Shown: positions 42,676 to 52,612, counted from the stretch's first letter. The stretch is 64,000 bases of DNA from Mesorhizobium shangrilense (GCF_028826155.1 NZ_JAQGPN010000001.1:4035501-4099500), one strand, 5' to 3'. The notes: generated by a model from the letters alone, not told the origin. Numbers and translations: made by a program.

Positions 42676-44370
42676 TCAAGAAGGAACGCCCACCGCAATC
42701 ACTATAATGGTTCCCCAAAGAGTTAAAAGAATGTTTGCGACGGGATATGCAGGGGTGTAGCCAAGCACGGCGACCGGGCTTTTCGACTGGCTCTGCACGG
42801 CGGCCATTGCCGCCGTCATCGTGAGCGCGCCTGCAACGCCGCCAAGCAGCAGCACGGGATTCATTTTCAGTACGTAGCGGCCGAAGAACAGCCCGACCAG
42901 CAGCGGCGTCAGCGTCACCACCGCGCCCCCCAGCAAGAGGCCGAGCCCGACTTCCCTGATCGCCGACACGAAGACCGGCCCGGCATGCAGCCCGGTCAGC
43001 GCGACGAACGCCGCCAAGCCGAGCGAGGTCATGAGCGCGATGGCGCCGTCGGGGATCCGCCCGAAAAGCGGGTGGCGGGTCCTGAGGTGGCCGACAACCA
43101 GACCGGCGATCAGGGCGCCGACGCTCGTTCCCAGCGAAACGACGACGCCGCCCAGCGGAAACCGTATGAGCGTGCCCACCAGACCGCCGATGAAGATTGC
43201 CAGGCCGAGCACGATGAAATCCGTCGCCGTCGACGGAGCGATCACCGGCCCGAGACGCGCTGCGGCGTTGTTGACGACGAATTCCGGCCCGACCAGGGTC
43301 AAGACATCGCCTCGTTCGAGCCGCAGTTCGGGGGCTAGCGGCACCTCGACGCCGCCGCGGCTGACGGAACGCAGATAGAGCCCTCGCACCCAGTCTTCTC
43401 CGGCGATCTCCTGGATCGTCCGGCCCGACGGCTGGGTGAAGAGGACGCTGACCACGAGGAAAGGGACGTCCAGCAATTCGCGATCATCCACCTCTTCGGC
43501 GTGAGCTCCTACCAGTTCGACGATGGCCTCGCGACGGCCGGTCACGGCAACGATGTCATTTGCCTCCAGCACAAGGTCGGGACGGGCGTCGATGAGTTCG
43601 CCGCCGCGCCTGATGCGCACGATGAAGAGGCGGCTCTGCGGCACGAGCCTCTCGACGTCCAGTACCGACTTGCCCACCACAACGCCGTCGTCGTCCACCT
43701 CATAGGCCCGGACTTCGAACTGACGATAGCCCGACACCGCGCCCGGCGTCTCGCGCTCGATACCGAGTTGCTGTTCGAGCTTCTTCGCCTCCGCCACGAG
43801 GTCGACCCGCAACAGCTTGGGACCGGCGACGCTGCAAAACCAGATCGCTCCGACCGCACCGAACAGGTAGCAGACCGCATCCGCTACGGCCACGTGCGCA
43901 ACGAGGCGGGCGCGATCGACGTCCGCCAAAGGGAGAGCCCCTATGGCCTCCGTCGCCGTACCCATGGCGGCGCTTTGCGTCAGGGAGCCGGACAGCAGAC
44001 CCGCAGCGAACCCGGCGTCGAGGCCGAGAACCATCGCCACGGCATAAGCGGCGCCCAGTCCTGCGCCCGTACAGACGAGCGAAAGCAGCACCGCATTCAG
44101 TCCGTCCTTTCGCATCGTCTGCAGGAACTGAGGACCGACGGAGTATCCGATCCCGAACAGGAAGAGCAGGAACAGGAACGACTTCGTCATCGGCGAATCG
44201 GGCACATATGCGAACTGCCCGATGAGAATCCCGGCGAAGAGCGACCCCGTCACCGGGCCGAACGAAAAGGTCCCGAACTTGAAACTTCCGAAGTAGTAGC
44301 CGAGAGCAATCGCGAGGTAGAGCGCGAGCTCGGGATACCGGACCAGGAACTGCTCGAGCCAGGATAGCAT
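42676..44370 (-). CDS. AspT/YidE-type antiporter, copy 1
   Basis: A 564-residue aspartate:alanine exchanger family protein. Two five-helix membrane halves flank two RCK_C (TrkA-C) domains at about 205-370. The N-terminal helix block has [11 protein letters not shown] and [15 protein letters not shown]. It lies 9 bp downstream of the aspartate decarboxylase gene. AspT exchanges aspartate for alanine and, coupled with decarboxylation, generates a proton gradient. It is a clear paralogue of the protein encoded at 46.1-47.7 kb. Confidence 0.9.
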   Translation of the reverse strand: MLSWLEQFLVRYPELALYLAIALGYYFGSFKFGTFSFGPVTGSLFAGILIGQFAYVPDSPMTKSFLFLLFLFGIGYSVGPQFLQTMRKDGLNAVLLSLVCTGAGLGAAYAVAMVLGLDAGFAAGLLSGSLTQSAAMGTATEAIGALPLADVDRARLVAHVAVADAVCYLFGAVGAIWFCSVAGPKLLRVDLVAEAKKLEQQLGIERETPGAVSGYRQFEVRAYEVDDDGVVVGKSVLDVERLVPQSRLFIVRIRRGGELIDARPDLVLEANDIVAVTGRREAIVELVGAHAEEVDDRELLDVPFLVVSVLFTQPSGRTIQEIAGEDWVRGLYLRSVSRGGVEVPLAPELRLERGDVLTLVGPEFVVNNAAARLGPVIAPSTATDFIVLGLAIFIGGLVGTLIRFPLGGVVVSLGTSVGALIAGLVVGHLRTRHPLFGRIPDGAIALMTSLGLAAFVALTGLHAGPVFVSAIREVGLGLLLGGAVVTLTPLLVGLFFGRYVLKMNPVLLLGGVAGALTMTAAMAAVQSQSKSPVAVLGYTPAYPVANILLTLWGTIIVIAVGVPS

Positions 44371-44379
44371 GGGGCCGCG

Positions 44380-45993
44380 CTACTTCCCCCCTCGCTTGGA
44401 AGCCTCGTACACGTCCCGATAGCCGCGGGCGATGGCGCGCACGCCCCTGCCGATGTTCTCGTATGCCTCGTCGGGCAGATTGGCCAGCGAGACGCGCATC
44501 GACCACTCGGGTGCGTCAAATCCACCCCCGTTCAGGAGAACTATGCCGTGCCCCTCGGCGAGCCGGAAGGCAAGGTCGAGCGGATGCACGTTCTTCTTCA
44601 GATACGCGACGGCATCGTCCCCGATATTCTTGCGCGCCCAGAACTCGAAATCGATCAGGCCATAGTAGGCGTCGTAGTTTGGATTGGGCGACAGTTCCAG
44701 TCCCAGCGCTTCGATCAAGGACCTGAAGCGCTTGTGCACGATCTCTATGCAGGCCTTCTGGTAGGCCTTTTCCTCGTCCAGGAGTTCGCAAAGCGAAAAC
44801 ATCGTCATCATGACCTGCTGCGGCAGTGACAAGCCGGCAGTGTGGTTGAGGCCGACGTCACGGCTGTCGGCGACAAGGCGATCGATGAATTTGAGCTTTT
44901 GCGGTTCGAGCGAAATCGGCGCGTAGCGCTTGTTCAACGGCTTTGCGCGATCGGCCGGCAGTTTGGCAATCATCTCGTCGAAGATGTTGTCCTCGTGGAT
45001 GCCGATCACACCGAGGCGCCAGCCGGTGCAGCCAAAATACTTGGAGAAGGAGTAGACGCCTATCGTGTTCCTGGGGAGTTCGCCGAGCAGGGAGCGGAAA
45101 CCGTTGACGAAAGTCCCGTAGACGTCGTCGGTCAGGAGCATCAGGTCGGGGCGCTTCGTCTTCACGAGGTTGACGATCTTCGCGAGCGTTTCCCGATCCA
45201 TTCCCATGCCCGTGGGGTTGCCGGGGTTGACGATGAAGAACGCCTTCACCTTGGGGTCTTCGAGCTTCTTGATCTCCTCGTCCGAGTATTGGAACCTGTT
45301 CTCCTGGGGCGCGCTCACCTCGACATATTTGAGGTTGTAATCCTCGAGATGCGTGATCTCGAGATAAGGCGTGAAGATCGGCGTGCCGAGCGCAATGGTG
45401 TCTCCGGGGAGAAGCAGCCGATTGGCCTTGAGCGACTTGAAGATGTAGCACATCGCCGCCGTGCCGCCCTCGACCGCGAAGAGGTCGAACTTGCCGGCCG
45501 GGCGCGGTTCGCCGCACATGGCCCACATCAGGTATTCGTGCACGACCTGCTCGTTATGGACGAGCATGCGGTCCGGCACCGGATAGTTGTCGCCGATGAT
45601 CGAATCGACCAGTTCATGAACGAAGGCGTCGGGCTTGAACGAGAACTTCTTGACCGCAAACTTAACCATCTCCGACAGCATGGCGGCGCCGGGCATGTCG
45701 TCGTGCTTGTCCAGCCATTTCTCCAGTCGCCGGGCGATGCCGTCCGCCTGCGGCATCCCTCCGATGCCGGGCGCCTTGTCCATCACGCGCTTGCTCTCGG
45801 TGATGGCGAACTGGCCAAGCAGAAAGAACGCCTCTCGCGGCTTTGTGGCGATCCAATTTGGGTTGCCTCGCCCCGCGTTCAGGAAGGCCATTTGAGCGGT
45901 CTTTGAGGCCTCCTTGGCCAAAGTGATCAGCTCGTCCTTGATCTCGAATGGGCTGAGCGCCTCGAATTTGCGAAGGGTCAAAAGGTCAGCCAT
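44380..45993 (-). CDS. aspD: Aspartate 4-decarboxylase (bifunctional aspartate aminotransferase/beta-decarboxylase)
   Basis: A 537-residue PLP enzyme that converts L-aspartate to L-alanine and CO2, consuming a proton. The PLP lysine is Lys318 in VYSFSKYFGCTGWRLG, matching Lys315 of characterised Pseudomonas enzymes. FIVNPGNPTGMGM is the cofactor-phosphate region, and the N-terminal arm (LLTLRKFEALSPFEIKDEL) fits the dodecameric family. Genes for AspT-type exchangers lie on both sides (gaps of 9 and 61 bp), the classic asd-aspT proton-motive cycle. Confidence 0.95.
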   Translation of the reverse strand: MADLLTLRKFEALSPFEIKDELITLAKEASKTAQMAFLNAGRGNPNWIATKPREAFFLLGQFAITESKRVMDKAPGIGGMPQADGIARRLEKWLDKHDDMPGAAMLSEMVKFAVKKFSFKPDAFVHELVDSIIGDNYPVPDRMLVHNEQVVHEYLMWAMCGEPRPAGKFDLFAVEGGTAAMCYIFKSLKANRLLLPGDTIALGTPIFTPYLEITHLEDYNLKYVEVSAPQENRFQYSDEEIKKLEDPKVKAFFIVNPGNPTGMGMDRETLAKIVNLVKTKRPDLMLLTDDVYGTFVNGFRSLLGELPRNTIGVYSFSKYFGCTGWRLGVIGIHEDNIFDEMIAKLPADRAKPLNKRYAPISLEPQKLKFIDRLVADSRDVGLNHTAGLSLPQQVMMTMFSLCELLDEEKAYQKACIEIVHKRFRSLIEALGLELSPNPNYDAYYGLIDFEFWARKNIGDDAVAYLKKNVHPLDLAFRLAEGHGIVLLNGGGFDAPEWSMRVSLANLPDEAYENIGRGVRAIARGYRDVYEASKRGGK

Positions 45994-46054
45994 GGCATGT
46001 TCCTTCCGTTTGAAAGCAGGCGAAGATCTGCTGCTAGGTGCGCAAGGGGACGCG

Positions 46055-47746
46055 CTAGGTGAGCAGGATGACCAGAACCATGCCCCAGATCGTCAGCAGC
46101 GTATTTCCGACGGCATAGGTCACCGTGTAGCCCAGCCCCGGGATCTGGCTCTTCGCACGATCAGTGACCATGCCAAGCGAAGCCGTTGTCGTGCGGGCTC
46201 CGGAGACCGCCCCGAGTACGATGGCGTCGTCGAACCGGAACAGGTATTTGCCGATGTACATCGCCGCGATCAGAGGGAGCGTGGTGGCGAAAATGCCCCA
46301 GAGAAACAGGCCGAAGCCGAGTTGCTGAAGTCCTGCGATGAACTTCGGACCCGACGAAAGCCCGACAATGGCGATGAACACGTTGAGACCGACGGAGTTC
46401 ATGAACCATACGGTGGGCGACGGGATTCGCCCAAACCTTGGATGGACCGACCGGAGCCATCCGAAGAAGAGGCCGGAGATGAGGGCGCCGCCCGACGTGG
46501 ACAGGGTGAGCGGGACACCGCCCACATTGTAGACGAGCGCACCCACCAGGGCGCCGATCGCAATGGCCGCTCCGATGAACATCACGTCGGCGACATCGGT
46601 CACCTTGTCCGCATAGCCGAGCACCTTGGTAGCCTGGCTCACATCCTGGGTGCGCCCCACGAGCGTGAGGATGTCGCCGCGATGAATCTCTGTGGCGGGC
46701 AGGATCGGAATATCGGTCGCTGTCGCGCCCCGCGTGATCTTCCGCAAGAACACGCCGCGCGCCCAGGGCGACTGCGCCAGCTCGGTCAGGCTTCGTCCGT
46801 CGACCTCCTTGTTGGTCACGTAGACGTCGAGGCCCTCGATGGGCACCGCAAGCAGCTCGCGGTCGTCGACCTCCTCCCCCTCCACGCCGATCAGGTCGAC
46901 CAGGACGTCGCGCCGGCCGACAACGGCCACGATGTCGCCTTCCTGGATGACAGTGTCCGAGGTTGCATCAGCAATCTTGTCGCCACGACGGAAACGCTCG
47001 ATGTAGATCCGGTGCTCCGGCACCATGCGCTCGATCTCAGCCGCCGTCTTGCCGACGACCCGCCCGTTCTTTCTCACACGGTATGCACGCAGTTCGAACT
47101 GGTGCCATGCCGTCCCCGGACCGCCCGTCGCCTTTTTTCCGCCATGCGCCTCTTCATACCGCTTGCATGCAGCCTCCAGGTCGATGCCGAGCAGAGCGGG
47201 GCCGATCAAGGCAATGATCACGGCTGACCCGACCGTGCCGAAGATGTAGGTGACGGCGTAGGCGACGGGCATTCCGTCAAGCAGGGTCTTCGTCTCCTCA
47301 GGGGGCAGGCCAAGACGGTTGATGGCGTCGGTCGCCAAACCCATCGATGCGGAGATCGTTTGGGAGCCGGCGTAGAGCCCTGCCGCAGAGCCAACGTCGT
47401 AGCCCGCCAGTATTACCGCAAGAAACGCGCCAAGCAGGCAGAGCACGCACACTACAGCGGCGAACACCGCCTGCGGAACGCCATCCTTGGCGATGCCGCG
47501 GACGAACTGGGGCCCGACGGAATAGCCGATGGCGAACAGGAACATCAGGAAGAAGAACGGCTTGAGGGGCCCGGTGACCTCGATGCCGAGCTGGCCGATG
47601 ATGACCGCGGCGATCAGTGTCGCCGTTACCGCCCCAAGGCCGAGGCCCTTGTAGGTAAAGGAGCCGAAATAGTATCCAAGCGCCAGCGAGAGAAAGATGG
47701 CGATTTCCGGATACTGACGAAGGGTATTTGCAAACCATTCAAACAT
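46055..47746 (-). CDS. AspT/YidE-type antiporter, copy 2
   Basis: A 563-residue paralogue of the AspT copy at 42.7-44.4 kb, with the same layout: five helices, two RCK_C domains (about 205-370), five helices. Its N-terminal block [16 protein letters not shown] and [13 protein letters not shown] parallels copy 1, but the helices and the HDIGH-like charged loops differ enough to suggest another substrate. It lies 93 bp downstream of the large basic-amino-acid-type decarboxylase and 61 bp upstream of aspD, so it could serve either enzyme. Confidence 0.9.
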   Translation of the reverse strand: MFEWFANTLRQYPEIAIFLSLALGYYFGSFTYKGLGLGAVTATLIAAVIIGQLGIEVTGPLKPFFFLMFLFAIGYSVGPQFVRGIAKDGVPQAVFAAVVCVLCLLGAFLAVILAGYDVGSAAGLYAGSQTISASMGLATDAINRLGLPPEETKTLLDGMPVAYAVTYIFGTVGSAVIIALIGPALLGIDLEAACKRYEEAHGGKKATGGPGTAWHQFELRAYRVRKNGRVVGKTAAEIERMVPEHRIYIERFRRGDKIADATSDTVIQEGDIVAVVGRRDVLVDLIGVEGEEVDDRELLAVPIEGLDVYVTNKEVDGRSLTELAQSPWARGVFLRKITRGATATDIPILPATEIHRGDILTLVGRTQDVSQATKVLGYADKVTDVADVMFIGAAIAIGALVGALVYNVGGVPLTLSTSGGALISGLFFGWLRSVHPRFGRIPSPTVWFMNSVGLNVFIAIVGLSSGPKFIAGLQQLGFGLFLWGIFATTLPLIAAMYIGKYLFRFDDAIVLGAVSGARTTTASLGMVTDRAKSQIPGLGYTVTYAVGNTLLTIWGMVLVILLT

Positions 47747-47839
47747 GATCCACCCTCTTCCACGACTACGGCGCGTTCATCTCCGGGACCTGGTCGAGTT
47801 CCAACGACCCCGCTGGTCGCAGATGGCCGTTCCCCACGC

Positions 47840-50572
47840 CTATTTGCGCGCCTTGCCCGCAACCACTTTTGGATTTATGAGCTTCAGCCCTTTCGTCCGC
47901 TCGTAGCCGTGGATCTCCTTGACATCGAGCTTGCGCATGAAGTCGATCGTCTCGCTGGTGATCACCTGGCCGGGAACCATGATGGGAAAGCCCGGCGGAT
48001 ACGGGATGACGAAGTTGGCGGAAACCATCTCAGGCCCGTCCCGCAGTCGCTTGTCGCATTCCTCGGAATTCAGGGGCACATACTCGCAGGCGGCCGGGTC
48101 GTAGCCGCCATAGAAGGCCGAGCGCATGTCGCCTTCGGGGGTGAGCTTCCCCGCGTCGCCCCTGAAAATCTGGTGGAAGTGACTAAAATTCGGCAGGTCG
48201 GGCACGTCCTTCATGAGCGATTTGACGCGCGCGTCGAACGCGTCGCGCCCGACCTGGCCGCCCTGGGCAAACCGCGCCTCAATGCCGTGCGAGATCTCAA
48301 GAAGCACCCGGATCAGATGTGCGATGTCGCTGCGTGTGTTGTTGATGTTGGACTGCAGCAGGACCGAGTTGCGCGACGTCTTGTTGAGCTGGATGTCGTA
48401 GGTGTTGGCGAGCAGCGCCTTGAACTCGGTGCCATCAAAACCGGCAGTTCCACAGACCAGCGTGATGCGGGTGGGATCGAGACAGAACTCGTCCTCGCGC
48501 ATGCTGCGCACCTGGTCCACCCAGGTCACCCCGGGCTCGAGGAAGTCGACGAAACCACTGTTGCGGAACTCGGCCGGGATCATTCCTTCGGCGCCGAGCA
48601 CCTTGAAGTACTTTGAGATCAGCGGATGCGAGTTCACCTCATGGCGAATGGCGAGCGCGATCGCGATCGCATTGGCCACAAGGCCATATCCTTCCAGTTC
48701 CATCTGCCGCCGCGCAATGTCCAGGCTCGCGATGAGCTGCTGGTTCGGGCTGGTGGAGGCGTGCGTGAATACGGCTTCCCGGAACTGCGACTCGACGGTG
48801 AAATAGTCGACGTCCTTGACCAGGACCATGGACCCTTGGCGCAGCGCCGACATGGACTTGTGGGTGGAGTTGGTCTGGTAGACGCGCAGGCGGATCTGCC
48901 TCGGGTCGGGGATCAGGCGCGTTGCGAGCAGGGTTTCCCTTGATGGAGACTTTCCAAGCTCGGCCTGCTGGCGCTCGTAGGCTTCGAGCGATTTCGGATC
49001 ACGCATCCAGCTCTCGATATCGGCCGCAGCTCCCATCGCCGTCCGCGCGCGGAGGAACGGAGAGAAGCGGGCAAAGCCGAACCAAGCCTCGTCCCATAGG
49101 AAGATCAGGTCGGGCTTGATGGCCAGGCATTCGTCCATGACACGGCGGGTGTTGTAGATGTGCCCGTCGAAGGTGCAGTTGGTCAGGTCGACCATCTTGA
49201 CGCGGTCGAGACGGCCCTCGTCCTTCAAATCGAACAGCGCCTTCTTGATGCTTGCCAGCGGGACCGCGCCGTACATCGAGTACTCGGTCATCGGGAACGC
49301 CTCGACATAGAGAGGCTGTCCGCCGGCCAGTACGAGCCCATAGTGGTGCGACTTGTGGCAGTTGCGATCGAGGATGACGATGTCGCCGGGTGCCACCAGC
49401 GCCTGGTGAACCATCTTGTTCGAGGTGCTGGTCCCGTTGGTCACAAAGAAGACACGGTCGGCGCCGAAGGCACGGGCGGCCATCTCCTGCGCCTGCTTGA
49501 TGTTTCCGGTCGGCTCCAAAAGGCTGTCGAGACCTCCCGTCGTGGCGCTGCTCTCTGCCAGCAGCAGATTCAGGCCGTAGAACTCGCCCATGTCGCGTAT
49601 CCAGTCGGATTTCAGCACCGACTTTCCGCGTGCGATCGGCAGGGCGTGAAAGGTGCTGATGGGGCGCATCGCGTATTTCTTCAGGTTGTCGAAGAAAGGC
49701 GTGCGGAACCGCGCGGCGATCCCTTCCATAACGGTCAGGTGAAGCTCCAGGAGCTCTTCAACCGAATAAAGAACGCGGCGCACGGCGGCAGCGCGTTCGT
49801 CGCCCGCAACCGCCTCGACCCGCCGATCCGACAGAAGGTAGATGTCGAGCTCGGGCCGGATCCGCTTCAGCGCGTTTGCAAGCGCCAGCGGCCGATCCCG
49901 TTCCGGCACTTCGGAGGCGCCGAAGCCGGTGGCGTCGAGGAATCTTCTCAGCATCGGCGCATCGTGCCGGGACCTCTGGGCGAAGCCTTCGTAGATGGTC
50001 ACTGCCGCGATCGCCGGGTTGATGATGGCGGCGCTGATTGCATCTTCGAAGGAGGCGACCTGCACGGCTTCGTAGATGAATGCGTCTTCGGGCCGTCGCA
50101 GCCGTCGCATTTCGTCGATCAGCGTCGCGTTGCGCATCGCCGCTTCCGGCGTCACCAGAAGCATTTCGAAGTAAGGTCGCCGGCCATCATTGGTTTCGAA
50201 GGTGGCGACGAGCCCTTGATCGAGCTCGGCAGCAGCCTCGTCGCTCCGCCAGTCGGCCGCATCATGTTTGTATTGCCGGGTGACAACCGATCGCGACAGC
50301 CGCCGAGCGAGTTCCGCGAAGGATTCCGCCGCGTCGGCATGGAGCCGCTCGCGCAGCTTCGATGTCAGCCTCCTGCCTGGGAAAGCATGAAACTCCTCGA
50401 TCGCGCCGAGGGAATCCAGGGTCGCCTCGACCGAGGAACGGTCGGCCGTGCCGGCGGCCCAGTCGTTGGCGATGGCGGTGAGCTCGCGCCATTTGTCGGC
50501 GCGCGCCGCGGGCATGGAAAAGAAGTGGTCGATTCGCTCCCGTTCATCCGATGCATCGCGGGTCTTGGCCAT
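47840..50572 (-). CDS. Orn/Lys/Arg-type decarboxylase
   Basis: A 910-residue fold-type I PLP decarboxylase. Lys572 in TNSTHKSMSALRQGS is the PLP lysine, FLWDEAWFGFARF holds the cofactor Asp, and DRNCHKSHHYGL is the substrate/cofactor His region. The N-terminal ~210 residues replace the usual wing domain. The ATG at 50572 has GGGAGAGA about 7-8 bases upstream. The enzyme should turn a basic amino acid into a polyamine or diamine while consuming a proton. The exact substrate is not readable. First gene of the long operon to the porin. Confidence 0.88.
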   Translation of the reverse strand: MAKTRDASDERERIDHFFSMPAARADKWRELTAIANDWAAGTADRSSVEATLDSLGAIEEFHAFPGRRLTSKLRERLHADAAESFAELARRLSRSVVTRQYKHDAADWRSDEAAAELDQGLVATFETNDGRRPYFEMLLVTPEAAMRNATLIDEMRRLRRPEDAFIYEAVQVASFEDAISAAIINPAIAAVTIYEGFAQRSRHDAPMLRRFLDATGFGASEVPERDRPLALANALKRIRPELDIYLLSDRRVEAVAGDERAAAVRRVLYSVEELLELHLTVMEGIAARFRTPFFDNLKKYAMRPISTFHALPIARGKSVLKSDWIRDMGEFYGLNLLLAESSATTGGLDSLLEPTGNIKQAQEMAARAFGADRVFFVTNGTSTSNKMVHQALVAPGDIVILDRNCHKSHHYGLVLAGGQPLYVEAFPMTEYSMYGAVPLASIKKALFDLKDEGRLDRVKMVDLTNCTFDGHIYNTRRVMDECLAIKPDLIFLWDEAWFGFARFSPFLRARTAMGAAADIESWMRDPKSLEAYERQQAELGKSPSRETLLATRLIPDPRQIRLRVYQTNSTHKSMSALRQGSMVLVKDVDYFTVESQFREAVFTHASTSPNQQLIASLDIARRQMELEGYGLVANAIAIALAIRHEVNSHPLISKYFKVLGAEGMIPAEFRNSGFVDFLEPGVTWVDQVRSMREDEFCLDPTRITLVCGTAGFDGTEFKALLANTYDIQLNKTSRNSVLLQSNINNTRSDIAHLIRVLLEISHGIEARFAQGGQVGRDAFDARVKSLMKDVPDLPNFSHFHQIFRGDAGKLTPEGDMRSAFYGGYDPAACEYVPLNSEECDKRLRDGPEMVSANFVIPYPPGFPIMVPGQVITSETIDFMRKLDVKEIHGYERTKGLKLINPKVVAGKARK

Positions 50573-50735
50573 GACGCTCTCTCCCGGCTGATTTCGATCA
50601 GCGCGCTGCGCGTTGCTTGCTTCCTTCGATCGCTTCGGAGCCAAAATCGTACCCCGTCCTGGATTTGCTTGCGTGTGCCGCCAACTTTTCCGCGGAATGG
50701 TGGGAGGCGGAGCAAACCGGATCAAGGATCAGAGG

Positions 50736-50751
50736 GTAACTTACGGTAGCG
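50736..50751 (-). promoter_or_regulatory. CGCTAC element upstream of the large decarboxylase
   Basis: On the minus strand CGCTACCGTAAGTTAC, 164-179 bp upstream of the decarboxylase start, followed by CCC, three variable bases and GATCCTTGA(T)CC, the same as at 41.3 kb. It contains the palindrome GTAA-S-TTAC. The other bases of the 221-bp spacer (50573-50793) show no gene. Confidence 0.65.
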
Positions 50752-50793
50752 TCGTTTGCCCCGCTGCCCGCGTGCATAGTCATTGTCGCAGCC

Positions 50794-52470
50794 TCAGCCC
50801 CGCGAGGCGGCCGCCGAAAGACCGGCATCGGCCAACGCTTCTTCTATGTGGGCGCCAAGGTCGGGATGGACGTTGCCTCCACCCACGTCGGCCAACACGT
50901 CGTGACCGTAATGTGGGTCGATGGCGAGAACCGATCTGACCGCAGCCGCGGCTTCTTCTCGCCGCCCCAGCCGCAACAGCGAGATGGCTTGCAGGGCATG
51001 GCCGTGCGTGACGTCCAGCGCATGAATGTCCCGCGCGGCGGCGAGGGCCTGCTCGAAGCGACCGCCGATGAAGTGATAGAGGCAAAGCCCGACGTGATGA
51101 CCCGTCACATGTCCGGCTTCCATCGCCGATGCGCTCTCGAGGAGCGGCAGGGCGCGCTCCCACTCGGCCAGCAGCGACCAATAGAGCCCAAGCTCGGCTA
51201 TCACCTCGACAGCGTTGGTGTTCAGCGCGAGAGCCGTCTCGGACGCCTTCAGGCTCGCCCCCACGTCCTGCTGGAACCAGCAGGCCATGCCGAGGGCGTG
51301 GTACCCGCTGCTCGAATCCGGCGCGATCTCGATCGCCTTTTGCGCAAGCGCCACCGCCTGTCCCAGCAGCATGGCCGGAGAATCTCCGACAGCGAACCCG
51401 AAGCGATGGCCATCCGTATGGAGCTGCGAGAGGCGGGCAAAGGCTTCCGCGCAATCCGGATCGATCAGGACGGCACGTTCGAGACCCTCGCGAGCCGGCC
51501 GATAGAGATCGCGACGGTAGGCGCGGCGGTATTGATGGAAGAGGAGCATACATTCGGACACGCCCGGCGCACGGTCATCCTGTCCGGCGGACCTGCGTGC
51601 CTTGTGATTGAAGATGACGCCGAAGGGCTCCGCCACGGTGCGCGCGATCGCGTTCGCCACCTCGTCGCGGACGCCCAGAGTGCCTTGGGGGGGAAGGTCC
51701 CGTTGAAAGCGCTGCCCCCAAAGGACGCGTCCCGTCGTTGCCTCATGCAGCACCGCCTTGACATGGAGCTTGTCGGCCAGCACGGCCTTGCTGCCGGAGA
51801 GCACGAAGTCGGCAGTGCGCTCGATATGCATCAATTCCTCGTCGTGCGCCGAGGCGCGCCCATGGGACCTCGATCCGTAGACGCGGAGATGCGGATAGCG
51901 ACTAAGCCCGATCATGAGCTCGCGCGTGAGACCCTGCTCGTAGCTCAGGAATATGGACTGGTCGCCTTCGAGCTCGAACGGTTTGACCAGAATGGACGAC
52001 ACGTAGCCGCTGTGGCTCTCTGCGTCGAAACCGCTCTGCGGCGCTGCATGCTCCGGTTCGTCACAGAATTCGGGTACATACCCGCCCTTGGGCATGGTGA
52101 TCCGAACCGCGCCGTGCTTGCCTTCAGTCAGATAGAAGCGCTCCAGCGAGCGGCGCAGTCGTCTCGCCTCCATGCGGACGACGGGATCCTGCTGGGGGTC
52201 GAAGTGGACGTCGCGACCGAACACTGTCGTCGCGATGGTGTAGGCTTTGATGCGATGCGCGTTTCCCGCCAGCGTTTCCTCGACCACATATTCGAGGAAA
52301 CGCCGATTGCGTTCCGATGCATCGAACTGGACCGAGCCGACGATCCGCCGGACCTCCGCACGAACGTCTTCCGCGGAATTGGCTTCGAAAACTGTCGCTT
52401 CGGTCTGGGCAAACGCCTGTGAGGCATCTTGAGGCGCAGTCACGAGCCGCAGCTCGGCACTGGACGTCAT
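50794..52470 (-). CDS. TPR regulator with N-terminal winged-helix-like domain
   Basis: A 558-residue protein. Residues 36-130 form the domain seen at the front of many soil-bacterial regulators: NRRFLEYVVEETLAGNAHRI, IATTVFGRDVHFDP, DPVVRMEARRLRRSLERFY and a closing MPKGGYVPEF. A central TolB/signal-like region (about 160-290) and tetratricopeptide repeats (about 320-530) follow. It is encoded toward the decarboxylase operon and divergent from the kinase, across the nested TTGTCC operator. I infer a transcription regulator of the island; DNA binding is not proven for this domain. Confidence 0.72.
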   Translation of the reverse strand: MTSSAELRLVTAPQDASQAFAQTEATVFEANSAEDVRAEVRRIVGSVQFDASERNRRFLEYVVEETLAGNAHRIKAYTIATTVFGRDVHFDPQQDPVVRMEARRLRRSLERFYLTEGKHGAVRITMPKGGYVPEFCDEPEHAAPQSGFDAESHSGYVSSILVKPFELEGDQSIFLSYEQGLTRELMIGLSRYPHLRVYGSRSHGRASAHDEELMHIERTADFVLSGSKAVLADKLHVKAVLHEATTGRVLWGQRFQRDLPPQGTLGVRDEVANAIARTVAEPFGVIFNHKARRSAGQDDRAPGVSECMLLFHQYRRAYRRDLYRPAREGLERAVLIDPDCAEAFARLSQLHTDGHRFGFAVGDSPAMLLGQAVALAQKAIEIAPDSSSGYHALGMACWFQQDVGASLKASETALALNTNAVEVIAELGLYWSLLAEWERALPLLESASAMEAGHVTGHHVGLCLYHFIGGRFEQALAAARDIHALDVTHGHALQAISLLRLGRREEAAAAVRSVLAIDPHYGHDVLADVGGGNVHPDLGAHIEEALADAGLSAAASRG

Positions 52471-52566
52471 CCTGACCCTCCACAGCGTAGCCGGCCACCG
52501 GCAGCGCCCGCCGTTGACTTTTACAAGAACAGGCGCGAGCTTAACCTTGAGCGATGGGTTCTCCTA

Positions 52567-52612
52567 TTGTCCGTGCGTGCGTTGTCCGCGGGGACAATGT
52601 ACGGAAGGACAG
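52567..52612. promoter_or_regulatory. Four-half-site nested palindrome between TPR regulator and sensor kinase
   Basis: Half-sites TTGTCC at 52567-52572 and 52582-52587, and GGACAA at 52592-52597 and GGACAG at 52607-52612, are symmetric about 52589.5: TTGTCC-N9-TTGTCC-N4-GGACAA-N9-GGACAG. Direct half-sites are 15 bp apart. It lies in the 302-bp divergent spacer (52471-52772), which holds no gene. It looks like a site for two dimers of a response regulator or other regulator. Confidence 0.7.

Noticed and set aside
50573-50793. EcfG (GGAAC-N18-19-CGTT) stress promoter before the decarboxylase operon
   Set aside because: I found no GGAAC box in the right orientation there.
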